Source of the DNA: Alistipes sp.
GTDB taxonomy: Bacteria > Bacteroidota > Bacteroidia > Bacteroidales > Rikenellaceae
Assembly (NCBI GenBank): GCA_028691095.1
Contig: JAQUZZ010000125.1
Coordinates: 1-5,322 of the forward strand
Length of the DNA: 5,322 bases
Direction: 5' to 3'
Part shown: in pieces, positions 1 to 5,322 of the stretch
Numbering within the stretch: position 1 is the first letter of the stretch
Layout of the letters: the number at the start of each line of letters is the position of its first letter
Program-made: the position numbers and the translations under genes
The notes under the pieces: generated by a model
What the model saw: only the letters and a program-made list of their open reading frames with translations
Told to the model about the DNA's origin: nothing
Databases searched by the model: none

Positions 1-443
1 CCGAGCGTGGAATTACCGAGCCTACTCCGACCTTCTCGGCTTGTTTCGGTGCCGCTTTCTTGTCCTTGCACCCGACCAAATATGGCGAGGAGCTGGTCAA
101 AAAGATGCAGGCTTCGGGAGCCAAGGCTTACTTGGTCAACACCGGATGGAACGGTACGGGCAAACGTATCTCGATCAAAGATACCCGGGGAATCATCGAC
201 GCCATTTTGGACGGCTCGATCGACAAAGCACCGACCAAGACGATTCCGTTCTTCGATTTCGTAGTTCCGACCGCGCTGCCGGGCGTGAACCCTGCTATTC
301 TCGATCCGCGCGACACCTACGCTTCGGCTTCAGAATGGGATGTGAAAGCAAAAGACTTGGCTGCACGTTTCATCAAGAACTTTGATAAGTTTACGGGCAA
401 CGAGGCCGGTAAAGCCTTGGTAGCCGTAGGTCCGAAATTGTAA
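1..443 (+). CDS. pckA: Phosphoenolpyruvate carboxykinase (ATP), C-terminal part (5' end outside window)
   Basis: This is the final 146 codons of ATP-dependent PEP carboxykinase (EC 4.1.1.49). The cytosolic enzyme interconverts oxaloacetate + ATP and PEP + CO2 + ADP; in gut Bacteroidota it often runs in the CO2-fixing direction towards succinate. The reading frame starts at base 3 and is open to the window edge, so the gene begins upstream. Family signatures are [20 protein letters not shown] (codons near 24-83), [10 protein letters not shown], and the adenine-binding stretch RISIKDT at 165-185. In that stretch the Arg and Thr correspond to E. coli Arg449 and Thr455. The Arg is followed by 91 residues to the C-terminus, the same as in the 540-residue E. 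coli enzyme, so the C-terminal end looks gap-free. The tail ALVAVGPKL is also typical. The stop TAA is followed within about 25 bp by a strong terminator. No lesion is visible in the part present. Confidence 0.97.
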   Translation, partial: ERGITEPTPTFSACFGAAFLSLHPTKYGEELVKKMQASGAKAYLVNTGWNGTGKRISIKDTRGIIDAILDGSIDKAPTKTIPFFDFVVPTALPGVNPAILDPRDTYASASEWDVKAKDLAARFIKNFDKFTGNEAGKALVAVGPKL

Positions 444-465
444 TTTTTTAGGAATAATTGCACTG

Positions 466-503
466 AAGGGGGAGCTTCCGTATGGAAGCTCCCCCTTATT
501 TTT
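466..503 (+). terminator. Rho-independent terminator of pckA
   Basis: A perfect 14-bp stem (466-479 with 484-497), GC-rich in the middle (GGGGGAGCTTCC against GGAAGCTCCCCC), closes a GTAT tetraloop and is followed by ATTTTT. It begins 22 bases after the pckA stop codon. The stem, tetraloop and T-run make this a textbook intrinsic terminator. It separates pckA from the downstream gene pair. Confidence 0.93.
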
Positions 504-565
504 GTGTCATGCAGGAGTACGTTGAGGAGCCGGGATTCGATGAAAGCTTCCCTTTTTGGAGCAGA

Positions 566-582
566 AGAGAGGGGATCTCTCT
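566..582. repeat. Short inverted repeat upstream of the Tat-signal gene
   Basis: AGAGAG (566-571) and CTCTCT (577-582) are perfect complements around GGGAT, forming a 6-bp arm hairpin or operator-like palindrome 42 bases before the ATG at 625. An A-run follows, so on the - strand it would be preceded rather than followed by T, and it is not a + strand terminator. It could be a regulator site or a chance low-complexity match; nothing in the sequence decides between these. Confidence 0.3.
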
Positions 583-592
583 AAAAAAGTTG

Positions 593-600
593 TAATTTTA
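593..600 (+). promoter_or_regulatory. Weak candidate Bacteroidota -7 box
   Basis: TAATTTTA matches the Bacteroidota sigma-ABfr -7 consensus TAnnTTTG at every defined base except the last. It lies 24 bases before the ATG at 625. No convincing TTTG -33 element sits about 19-21 bases upstream (the nearest TTTG, 555-558, is too far), so support is poor. A promoter is nevertheless expected in this gap because pckA is terminated at about 503. Confidence 0.2.
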
Positions 601-624
601 CCCTACAAACGAACCTAATCCACG

Positions 625-2145
625 ATGAAAAAGATGAATCGACGCAGCTTCCTGCATCAGGCAGGAGCTGTAACTGCTGCATTAGCGACCGGAGCCTATG
701 CCCGTGCCGCAGAGCGTACCGAGCGTTTATGGGACTCCGATCCGCTGGCCGGTGCACTGTCTACCTTGGAGGATCACTTTGTGGCGAAGCCCGAGGATCA
801 TGGGAAAGCCCTCATTAATCCGGGTATGGGATGGACGATGCATTTCTACTCCAATATTCTGACCAACTACGGTTCGCAACTCGAACCTTCGGATACCTTG
901 GAGGATTTTCCGGGGCAGAGCACGGTCTACCTCCGTGTGCCGTGGGCTTTCTTGGAGCCTGAGGAGGGGCAGTTTGTTTGGGAATTGCTCGATACGCCGG
1001 CGCAACGATGGATCGACAGCGGTCGTCAGGTGGCTTTTCGGGTGAGTGCAACGGAGAGCTGGATGTACTATGCAACCCCTAAATGGGTCTTTGATGCGGG
1101 AGCCAAAGGGTACGATGTTGAGGGGCATATTTTTGAACCCGAATACGACGACCCGATCTTTCTGGAGAAGTTGAATCATTTTCTTGCGGCCATGGCGGCA
1201 CGCTTCGATCACAATCCGCACGTTGCCTTTGTGGATGTGGGGCATTTCGGAATGTGGGGTGAGGGGCACACGGTCATGACCACCCCAAAACACGGGCACG
1301 CTTGGGGATTTGAGACACAGAAACATCACATTGACCTCTACTGCAATCATTTCAAAGCGACACAACTCTGTATCTCCGACGATTTTGTGGGACACGATGC
1401 CCCGGGCGACCGTTTCCCGATTTCGGACTACGCGCTGTCGCGTGGGGTGACGCTTCGTGATGACAGTATTTTGGTGCAGCCGGTTCCCCGATCGTGGTAT
1501 CATAGCGCATTGGCGCAACATTTCTGGCCGACGATGCCAGTGATCTTGGAACACGAACACTATGGAGGTGCGGTGGAGCGTGGTAGCTGGGATCAGGAGT
1601 TGTTGGTGCGTTCGGTGGAGGAGTATCACGCCTCGTTTATGTCGATTCACTGGTGGCCTCGGATTTTGTTGGAGAAAAATCGGGATGCGATTGATCGCAT
1701 CAACCGACGGCTGGGCTACCGAATGCAGTTGCATCGGGTCGAATGGCCGCAGCAGGTCAAGATGGGAGAGCCTTTTGAGATTCGCACAGAGTGGAGCAAC
1801 AGCGGGGTCGCACCCTGTTATGCAGGGGGTTTCCCCTGTTTCACCTTGAAGGATGAGAAGGGGGGCATTGTCTCGGCCTTGGTGGATGAGTCTTTGGATG
1901 TCAAGAGTTTGCAACCAGCCTCTTCGGGGGAGGCAGTACGCCGAGGGTTGACCTCGACGTTTCGGATCGCTCCGCGTTACGGCGATAAGGCGGGAACCTT
2001 CTTCCGTGCTTGCAAGGCGGGAACCTACACGCTCTATGTGTCGGTGGGGATGCGCGACGGCACTCCGCGCTACGCCCTTCCTTACGAAGGAGAGGATGGA
2101 AAACGTCGTTACCGCTTGGGCTCGATCACGATTCAAGAGGCATAG
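625..2145 (+). CDS. Tat-exported DUF4832-type protein, putative glycoside-hydrolase-like
   Basis: A 506-residue exported protein. Residues 1-29 form a twin-arginine signal peptide: NRRSFL at 5-10, an Ala-rich hydrophobic core at 12-26, and a likely cleavage after ARA at 28. The start at 625 keeps the KK/RR n-region; ATG at 634 is the alternative, and no clear SD is present. Residues about 60-350 look like a TIM barrel: NPGMGW (65-70), VYLRVPWAFLEPEEGQFVWE (101-120, the W..LEP.EG.F.W pattern of GH-A/GH42-like barrels), FVDVGHFGMWGEGH (202-215) and VILEHEHYGG (306-315). By analogy with clan GH-A, Glu213 and Glu309 or Glu311 are candidate acid/base and nucleophile; this is inferred. A His-rich stretch lies at 219-242. 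Residues about 365-505 resemble the DUF4832 beta domain (GYRMQLHRVEWP, then KAGTYTLYVSVGMRDGTP and YRLGSITI). Role: probably a periplasmic carbohydrate-active protein, substrate unknown. It leads a probable two-gene unit with the gene at 2266. The domain-family call is from memory of motifs, not a search. Confidence 0.78.
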   Translation: MKKMNRRSFLHQAGAVTAALATGAYARAAERTERLWDSDPLAGALSTLEDHFVAKPEDHGKALINPGMGWTMHFYSNILTNYGSQLEPSDTLEDFPGQSTVYLRVPWAFLEPEEGQFVWELLDTPAQRWIDSGRQVAFRVSATESWMYYATPKWVFDAGAKGYDVEGHIFEPEYDDPIFLEKLNHFLAAMAARFDHNPHVAFVDVGHFGMWGEGHTVMTTPKHGHAWGFETQKHHIDLYCNHFKATQLCISDDFVGHDAPGDRFPISDYALSRGVTLRDDSILVQPVPRSWYHSALAQHFWPTMPVILEHEHYGGAVERGSWDQELLVRSVEEYHASFMSIHWWPRILLEKNRDAIDRINRRLGYRMQLHRVEWPQQVKMGEPFEIRTEWSNSGVAPCYAGGFPCFTLKDEKGGIVSALVDESLDVKSLQPASSGEAVRRGLTSTFRIAPRYGDKAGTFFRACKAGTYTLYVSVGMRDGTPRYALPYEGEDGKRRYRLGSITIQEA

Positions 2146-2229
2146 ATGGGATGAAATAAGCTCGGCGTGTTATGGATTAGCAATCAACACATCGGTATAT
2201 CAGAAGAGTACTGTGATGAATGGGTTTAA

Positions 2230-2245
2230 TAATTCTTGGGAATTA
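2230..2245. repeat. 16-bp inverted repeat before the phosphoesterase gene
   Basis: TAATTCttggGAATTA has perfect 6-bp arms around a 4-base centre and ends 20 bases before the ATG at 2266. Position and symmetry would suit an operator or a weak mRNA hairpin near the ribosome entry site. The arms are AT-rich and short, so chance is a fair alternative. Confidence 0.3.
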
Positions 2246-2265
2246 CATAAAGGGTGGATAGGAAG

Positions 2266-4119
2266 ATGAAGAAGATGATGTTTTTGATGCTGCTGCTGTG
2301 TTCGTTCGGTGCAGCACGGGGTGGTGAATTTCGGTTTGCGTTGCTGACGGATCTGCACGTTACGGCCGACTCAATGGCGGCCAATGACCTGTCGCGGGCG
2401 ATAGACCAGATTAATGCAACGTCCGATCTGCGGTTTGTGATTGTGACGGGAGACCTGACCGAGCAGGGCGATCGCGCCTCATTGCGGAGGGCCAAAGGGC
2501 TACTCGATGGGTTGCGTATACCTTATTATATTACGTCGGGCAACCATGAGACCAAATGGAGCGAGTCGGGAGCGACCGATTTTGCGCGCATCTTTGGCTC
2601 CGATCGCTTTCGGATGGAGTATGAGGGGGTGTTGTTTCTGGGATTCAACACCGGGCCGGTGATCCGAATGGCCGAAGGTCATGTCGCACCGCAAGATCTG
2701 AGTTGGGTCGAAGCCCAGTTGGCGCAGGCGGGGCGTGAGAAACCCGTCTTGCTGGTAACCCACTACCCGATGCAGAAGGGGGATGTTGATAACTGGTACA
2801 GCGTGACCGATGCGGTGCGCACCTATAATATTCGGGCATTTCTGGGAGGACATTACCACTCCAACGCGCTCGCTTCGTATGACGGGATCCCCGGATTTAT
2901 CTGTCGTTCCACCTTGCGCGCGGGAGAAGCCGTGGGCGGATATACCGTTTTGCGGGTGACGGCCGACTCGAGTACGGCCTATGAGCAGAAGATCGGAATG
3001 CCGCTTCAGCCGTGGGGAGGCTATTCGATGCAACAAACCTACTACACCCAGGATATATCTTCCTACGAACGTCCCGATTTCTCGATGAATGCCCGTTATC
3101 CTGAGGTGCGGGAGCGCTGGATGACCTCTTTGGGGAGAGCCCTGTACGGTTCGCCGACGCTCTATCAAGATCGAGTCTACGTGGGAGACGACCGAGGGGT
3201 TCTCAGTTGTCTGAATCTTGCGGATGGAAAACTACTTTGGCAATTTGCCTCCCAAGGACGCATTGTTGGGAAGCCAGGAGCTGCCGACGGCGTGGTGGTA
3301 TTTGGGTCGGCCGACGGTGGAATCTACGGGGTGGATGCACGTCGGGGAACGTTGCGCTGGAAGGTGACGACGCCCGAAGCCGTGTTGGGAGCGGTGACGA
3401 TCTGCGACGGAGTGGCCTACCTGGGAGGTTGCGACCACACGTTTCGGGCGTTGGATCTTCAGTCCGGGGTGGAGCGGTGGCGTTTCGATGGACTCAAAGG
3501 TTATGTGGAGACGTTGCCACTGTTGTATGAAAATCTGGTGATCTTCGGCGCCTGGGATTCTCATCTCTATGCGTTGGATCGCAAAACGGGGCGATTGCAA
3601 TGGGCCTGGAGCGACGGGCGACAGGGAATGCACTATTCACCGGCTGCGGTGTGGCCCGTGGCGACGGCCGGCCGGCTCTTCATCACGGCTCCCGATCGGA
3701 TTCTGTCGGCGATAGAGGTGCGTAGTGGTCGTACCTTGTGGCGCGACGGGTCGTCCACCGTGCGCGAGACGATGGGACTTTCGGAAGATAGTTTGCGAAT
3801 CTATGCCAAAACAATGCGTGATAGTGTGGTCTGCTTTGCTTCGCAAACGGATCGTGCCGAGAAGTTATGGGCTTGTGCGGTTGGTTTCGGTTATGAGATC
3901 GCGCCTTCCATGCCCCAGGAGAAGGGAGGCGTCCTCTTCGGAGGTACCATGAACGGGGAACTTTACGGCATTGAGGCGCAAAGCGGGAAGTTGCTGTGGC
4001 GTCATAAGGTGCGTAATTCGCTCATCAATACGGTGGTTCCCCTGAGTGGGTCGCGTTGTTTGTTCACCAGTTCGGCCGGCATCGTGGGACTTTTGGAAAT
4101 CACGCCCAAGCATCCATAG
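2266..4119 (+). CDS. Secreted calcineurin-like metallophosphoesterase fused to PQQ/BamB-type beta-propeller
   Basis: A 617-residue protein from ATG 2266. In-frame GTG 2254 is possible, but ATG gives a standard n-region, MKKMM. Residues 1-17 are a Sec signal (hydrophobic 5-12, likely cleavage after GAA near 17). Cys12 follows LLL, which is a poor lipobox. Residues 21-235 are a calcineurin-like phosphoesterase of the class III (CpdA-like) type with all metal motifs: D29-x-H31, GD at 62-63, GNHE at 92-95, H166 in THYP and GHYH at 195-198. A dinuclear-metal phosphodiesterase or phosphatase activity is therefore likely; the substrate is unknown. Residues about 280-617 carry eight Trp motifs (W285, 325, 365, 405, 446, 492, 535, 578), most in the form (D/S/T)G-x-L-x-W, spaced 40-46 residues. 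This implies an eight-bladed propeller. No CxxCH haem site is present, so this is not a quinohaemoprotein dehydrogenase; the propeller is probably a binding or scaffold module. It lies 120 bp after the DUF4832-type gene with no terminator between them. Confidence 0.88.
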   Translation: MKKMMFLMLLLCSFGAARGGEFRFALLTDLHVTADSMAANDLSRAIDQINATSDLRFVIVTGDLTEQGDRASLRRAKGLLDGLRIPYYITSGNHETKWSESGATDFARIFGSDRFRMEYEGVLFLGFNTGPVIRMAEGHVAPQDLSWVEAQLAQAGREKPVLLVTHYPMQKGDVDNWYSVTDAVRTYNIRAFLGGHYHSNALASYDGIPGFICRSTLRAGEAVGGYTVLRVTADSSTAYEQKIGMPLQPWGGYSMQQTYYTQDISSYERPDFSMNARYPEVRERWMTSLGRALYGSPTLYQDRVYVGDDRGVLSCLNLADGKLLWQFASQGRIVGKPGAADGVVVFGSADGGIYGVDARRGTLRWKVTTPEAVLGAVTICDGVAYLGGCDHTFRALDLQSGVERWRFDGLKGYVETLPLLYENLVIFGAWDSHLYALDRKTGRLQWAWSDGRQGMHYSPAAVWPVATAGRLFITAPDRILSAIEVRSGRTLWRDGSSTVRETMGLSEDSLRIYAKTMRDSVVCFASQTDRAEKLWACAVGFGYEIAPSMPQEKGGVLFGGTMNGELYGIEAQSGKLLWRHKVRNSLINTVVPLSGSRCLFTSSAGIVGLLEITPKHP

Positions 4120-4161
4120 AAGGATCGGAGGCCGGTGGGTCTCTTGGCGGAGCATGAAGTA

Positions 4162-4200
4162 AAAAAGAGGGCTGTCTTCTCGGAAGACAGCCCTCTTTTT
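4162..4200. terminator. Bidirectional terminator between convergent genes
   Basis: A perfect 18-bp stem (4162-4179 with 4183-4200) closes a TCG triloop. The core is GAGGGCTGTCTTC against GAAGACAGCCCTC. It is flanked by an A-run on the left and a T-run on the right, so transcripts from either strand end in a GC hairpin plus U-tract. It begins 42 bases after the stop of the phosphoesterase-propeller gene and ends 18 bases beyond the stop of the convergent porin gene, so one element serves both. Confidence 0.93.
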
Positions 4201-4218
4201 ATATTTGACCGGAAAAAC

Positions 4219-5322
4219 TTAGAATTTCATGCCCGCAGAGAGCGAAACCGTGTGGCGGATCGCTTGGTTGTGTGCGGTTCCCGAGCCGATTTGCACATCC
4301 TGATCCTCATAATAGAAGAGATCGAAGGGGGCGTATTTGTAGTCGGTATAGATATAGGTGAGGTCGGCATAGAATTGGCCGATACGGAATCCGATACCTC
4401 CGGAGTAGTTTTGATAGGAGGTGATGTTGGTTTGGTTGGTGAAGATGGCACTCGACAGACGCATACAGTCGCCGTAGTGCGCATATCCGGCGCGCAGGTA
4501 GAGGCTTTTCATCGGGATCAACTCAAGGCCGACCCGCAGATTGGTTGCCGGTTTGAAGAGCTCCTTCACCTCCTCCTTGATGGCTTGTTCGTAGTTCCAG
4601 TTGTTGCCGTCCATGTTTTTGAGACGCATTCCGTTGTACCATACGCGTTCATAGTCGAAGGTAATCAACCCGACATTCGGCACGGTGTAGGAGATACCGG
4701 TCAGAAAACGGGTAGGGGTCTGAATGTTGTATCGGTTCAGCGAGAAGGGGCTATCCAATAGTTTCCCCGGCCCCGTGGTCGAATAGTCGGCCGAGAGGTA
4801 TTCGATATACTCCTCGTTGATGCCGATGTACGTTGGGGTGTGTACAGCGACACCGATACGCAGGTTGGAGACGGGACGAACCACGACTCCAAACTTGAAG
4901 TTGACACCCGTGCCGTCCATCTTGGTCGCCTGAATGTAGTTCATGTTGCGAAGGGTCTGCGAATTGTTCTCGTAGTACTCAAAATAGTTGTTCTCGCCAC
5001 GGTAGTAAATATCCTGAATGCCCACCGAGAAACCGACGTAGAGCGTATTCTGGAAGTTGAAACCTCCGGAGATGTTGTATTCCCCTTGGCTGCCCTGTTG
5101 CTGATAGCGCATATTGGGATAGATGGAGGCACTCTGAGAGAGTACGTCCCAAGGAGAGTACTGTGTTTTACTGGCCAACGGATTCATGACCCCGGCCTGA
5201 TAGCCGAGAATACCTCCCCAAGTGTTGATCGGAAGATTTCGGACAGTGATATACGGAATGGCACCGGTGCTTTGCAGTTGCGATTCGGGACTGCCGTTCA
5301 GTCGTTCCGCAAAGATCACGGT
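4219..5322 (-). CDS. FadL/OmpP1-family outer membrane transport protein, C-terminal part (5' end outside window)
   Basis: The last 367 residues of an outer membrane beta-barrel read on the - strand. The frame is open to the window edge (it begins T-V-I-F-A), so GTG at 5319 is an internal Val codon, not a start. The protein is rich in Tyr, Asn and Gly with alternating amphipathic strands. Features typical of the FadL/OmpP1/TodX group in Bacteroidales are YNISGGFNFQNTLYVGFSVG, VRPVSNLRIGVAVHTPTYIG, FLTGISYTVPNVGLITFDYE, a late LRVGLELIPMKSLYLRAGY segment and the C-terminal strand SLSAGMKF. The terminal Phe is the usual BAM-recognition residue. FadL relatives import hydrophobic molecules such as long-chain fatty acids; Bacteroidales homologues are sometimes labelled hemin receptor, with weak support. 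Family members are commonly 450-550 residues, so roughly a quarter to a third is missing, including the hatch region and signal peptide. It converges on the phosphoesterase gene and shares its terminator, so it is not part of that unit. Confidence 0.88.
   Translation of the reverse strand, partial: TVIFAERLNGSPESQLQSTGAIPYITVRNLPINTWGGILGYQAGVMNPLASKTQYSPWDVLSQSASIYPNMRYQQQGSQGEYNISGGFNFQNTLYVGFSVGIQDIYYRGENNYFEYYENNSQTLRNMNYIQATKMDGTGVNFKFGVVVRPVSNLRIGVAVHTPTYIGINEEYIEYLSADYSTTGPGKLLDSPFSLNRYNIQTPTRFLTGISYTVPNVGLITFDYERVWYNGMRLKNMDGNNWNYEQAIKEEVKELFKPATNLRVGLELIPMKSLYLRAGYAHYGDCMRLSSAIFTNQTNITSYQNYSGGIGFRIGQFYADLTYIYTDYKYAPFDLFYYEDQDVQIGSGTAHNQAIRHTVSLSAGMKF

Noticed and set aside
509..595. 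28-codon ORF between the pckA terminator and the next gene
   Set aside because: It starts six bases after the terminator's T-run, has no ribosome-binding site, and its product resembles nothing I recognise. It is expected by chance.
727..2136. 469-codon open frame on the - strand, antisense to the DUF4832-type gene
   Set aside because: It lies wholly inside a well-supported gene and its translation shows no recognisable domain, signal or biased composition expected of a real protein. Long antisense open frames arise from the moderately high GC content and codon use.
2254..2265. GTG at 2254 as the start of the phosphoesterase-propeller gene
   Set aside because: It would add VDRK ahead of an already standard MKKMM signal-peptide start. 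ATG at 2266 is the simpler choice, with AGGG at 2251-2254 as a possible weak SD upstream.
2146..2265. Terminator or typical TAnnTTTG promoter between the two central genes
   Set aside because: No GC-rich stem with a T-run and no good -7/-33 pair were found, which favours co-transcription of the two genes.
2293..2304. Cys12 of the phosphoesterase-propeller as a lipoprotein anchor
   Set aside because: The preceding LLL lacks the small residue (Ala/Gly/Ser) expected at -1, and no acidic surface-export signal follows the Cys. Cleavage by signal peptidase I near residue 17 fits better.
2500..3168. 222-codon open frame on the - strand inside the phosphoesterase gene
   Set aside because: It is antisense to the phosphoesterase domain, whose catalytic motifs are all intact on the + strand. 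The - strand product shows no recognisable features.
4135..4761. 208-codon + strand frame running through the terminator and across the porin gene
   Set aside because: It would be translated through an 18-bp terminator hairpin and is antisense to clear FadL-type barrel sequence. Its Val/Ile/Gly-rich translation is the mirror of Tyr/Asn/Asp-rich barrel codons.

Overview
The window looks like chromosomal DNA of a Bacteroidota bacterium, most likely a gut member of the Bacteroidales (possibly Rikenellaceae/Alistipes-like, a guess from the moderately high GC content and gene types). The reasons are an ATP-type PEP carboxykinase, a Tyr/Asn-rich FadL/OmpP1-type porin of the sort common in Bacteroidales, a secreted DUF4832-type protein, and genes lacking strong Shine-Dalgarno sites. 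No rRNA, tRNA, CRISPR array, IS element or phage gene is visible.

Layout. (1) Positions 1-443, + strand: the last 146 codons of pckA, ended by a near-ideal intrinsic terminator (466-503). (2) Positions 444-624: a short intergenic region with a small hairpin and a weak promoter-like box. (3) Positions 625-2145, + strand: a 506-residue protein with a twin-arginine signal peptide, a probable TIM-barrel glycosidase-like domain and a DUF4832-like C-terminal beta domain. (4) Positions 2266-4119, + strand: a 617-residue secreted protein fusing a calcineurin-like metallophosphoesterase, with all its metal ligands visible, to a probable eight-bladed PQQ/BamB-type beta-propeller. (5) Positions 4162-4200: an 18-bp perfect hairpin that serves as a terminator for both converging genes. 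(6) Positions 4219-5322, - strand: the C-terminal 367 residues of a FadL/OmpP1-family outer membrane protein, cut by the window edge.

How they fit together. pckA and the porin are ordinary flanking genes, each insulated by a terminator. The two genes between them form a closed unit: same strand, 120 bp apart, no terminator between them, and strong terminators on both sides. Both products appear to be exported. The most interesting reading is a two-gene cassette pairing an exported putative carbohydrate-active protein with an exported phosphoesterase-propeller, perhaps acting on one phosphorylated extracellular or periplasmic substrate. That pairing of functions is inference; the domain assignments come from motifs read directly in the sequence.
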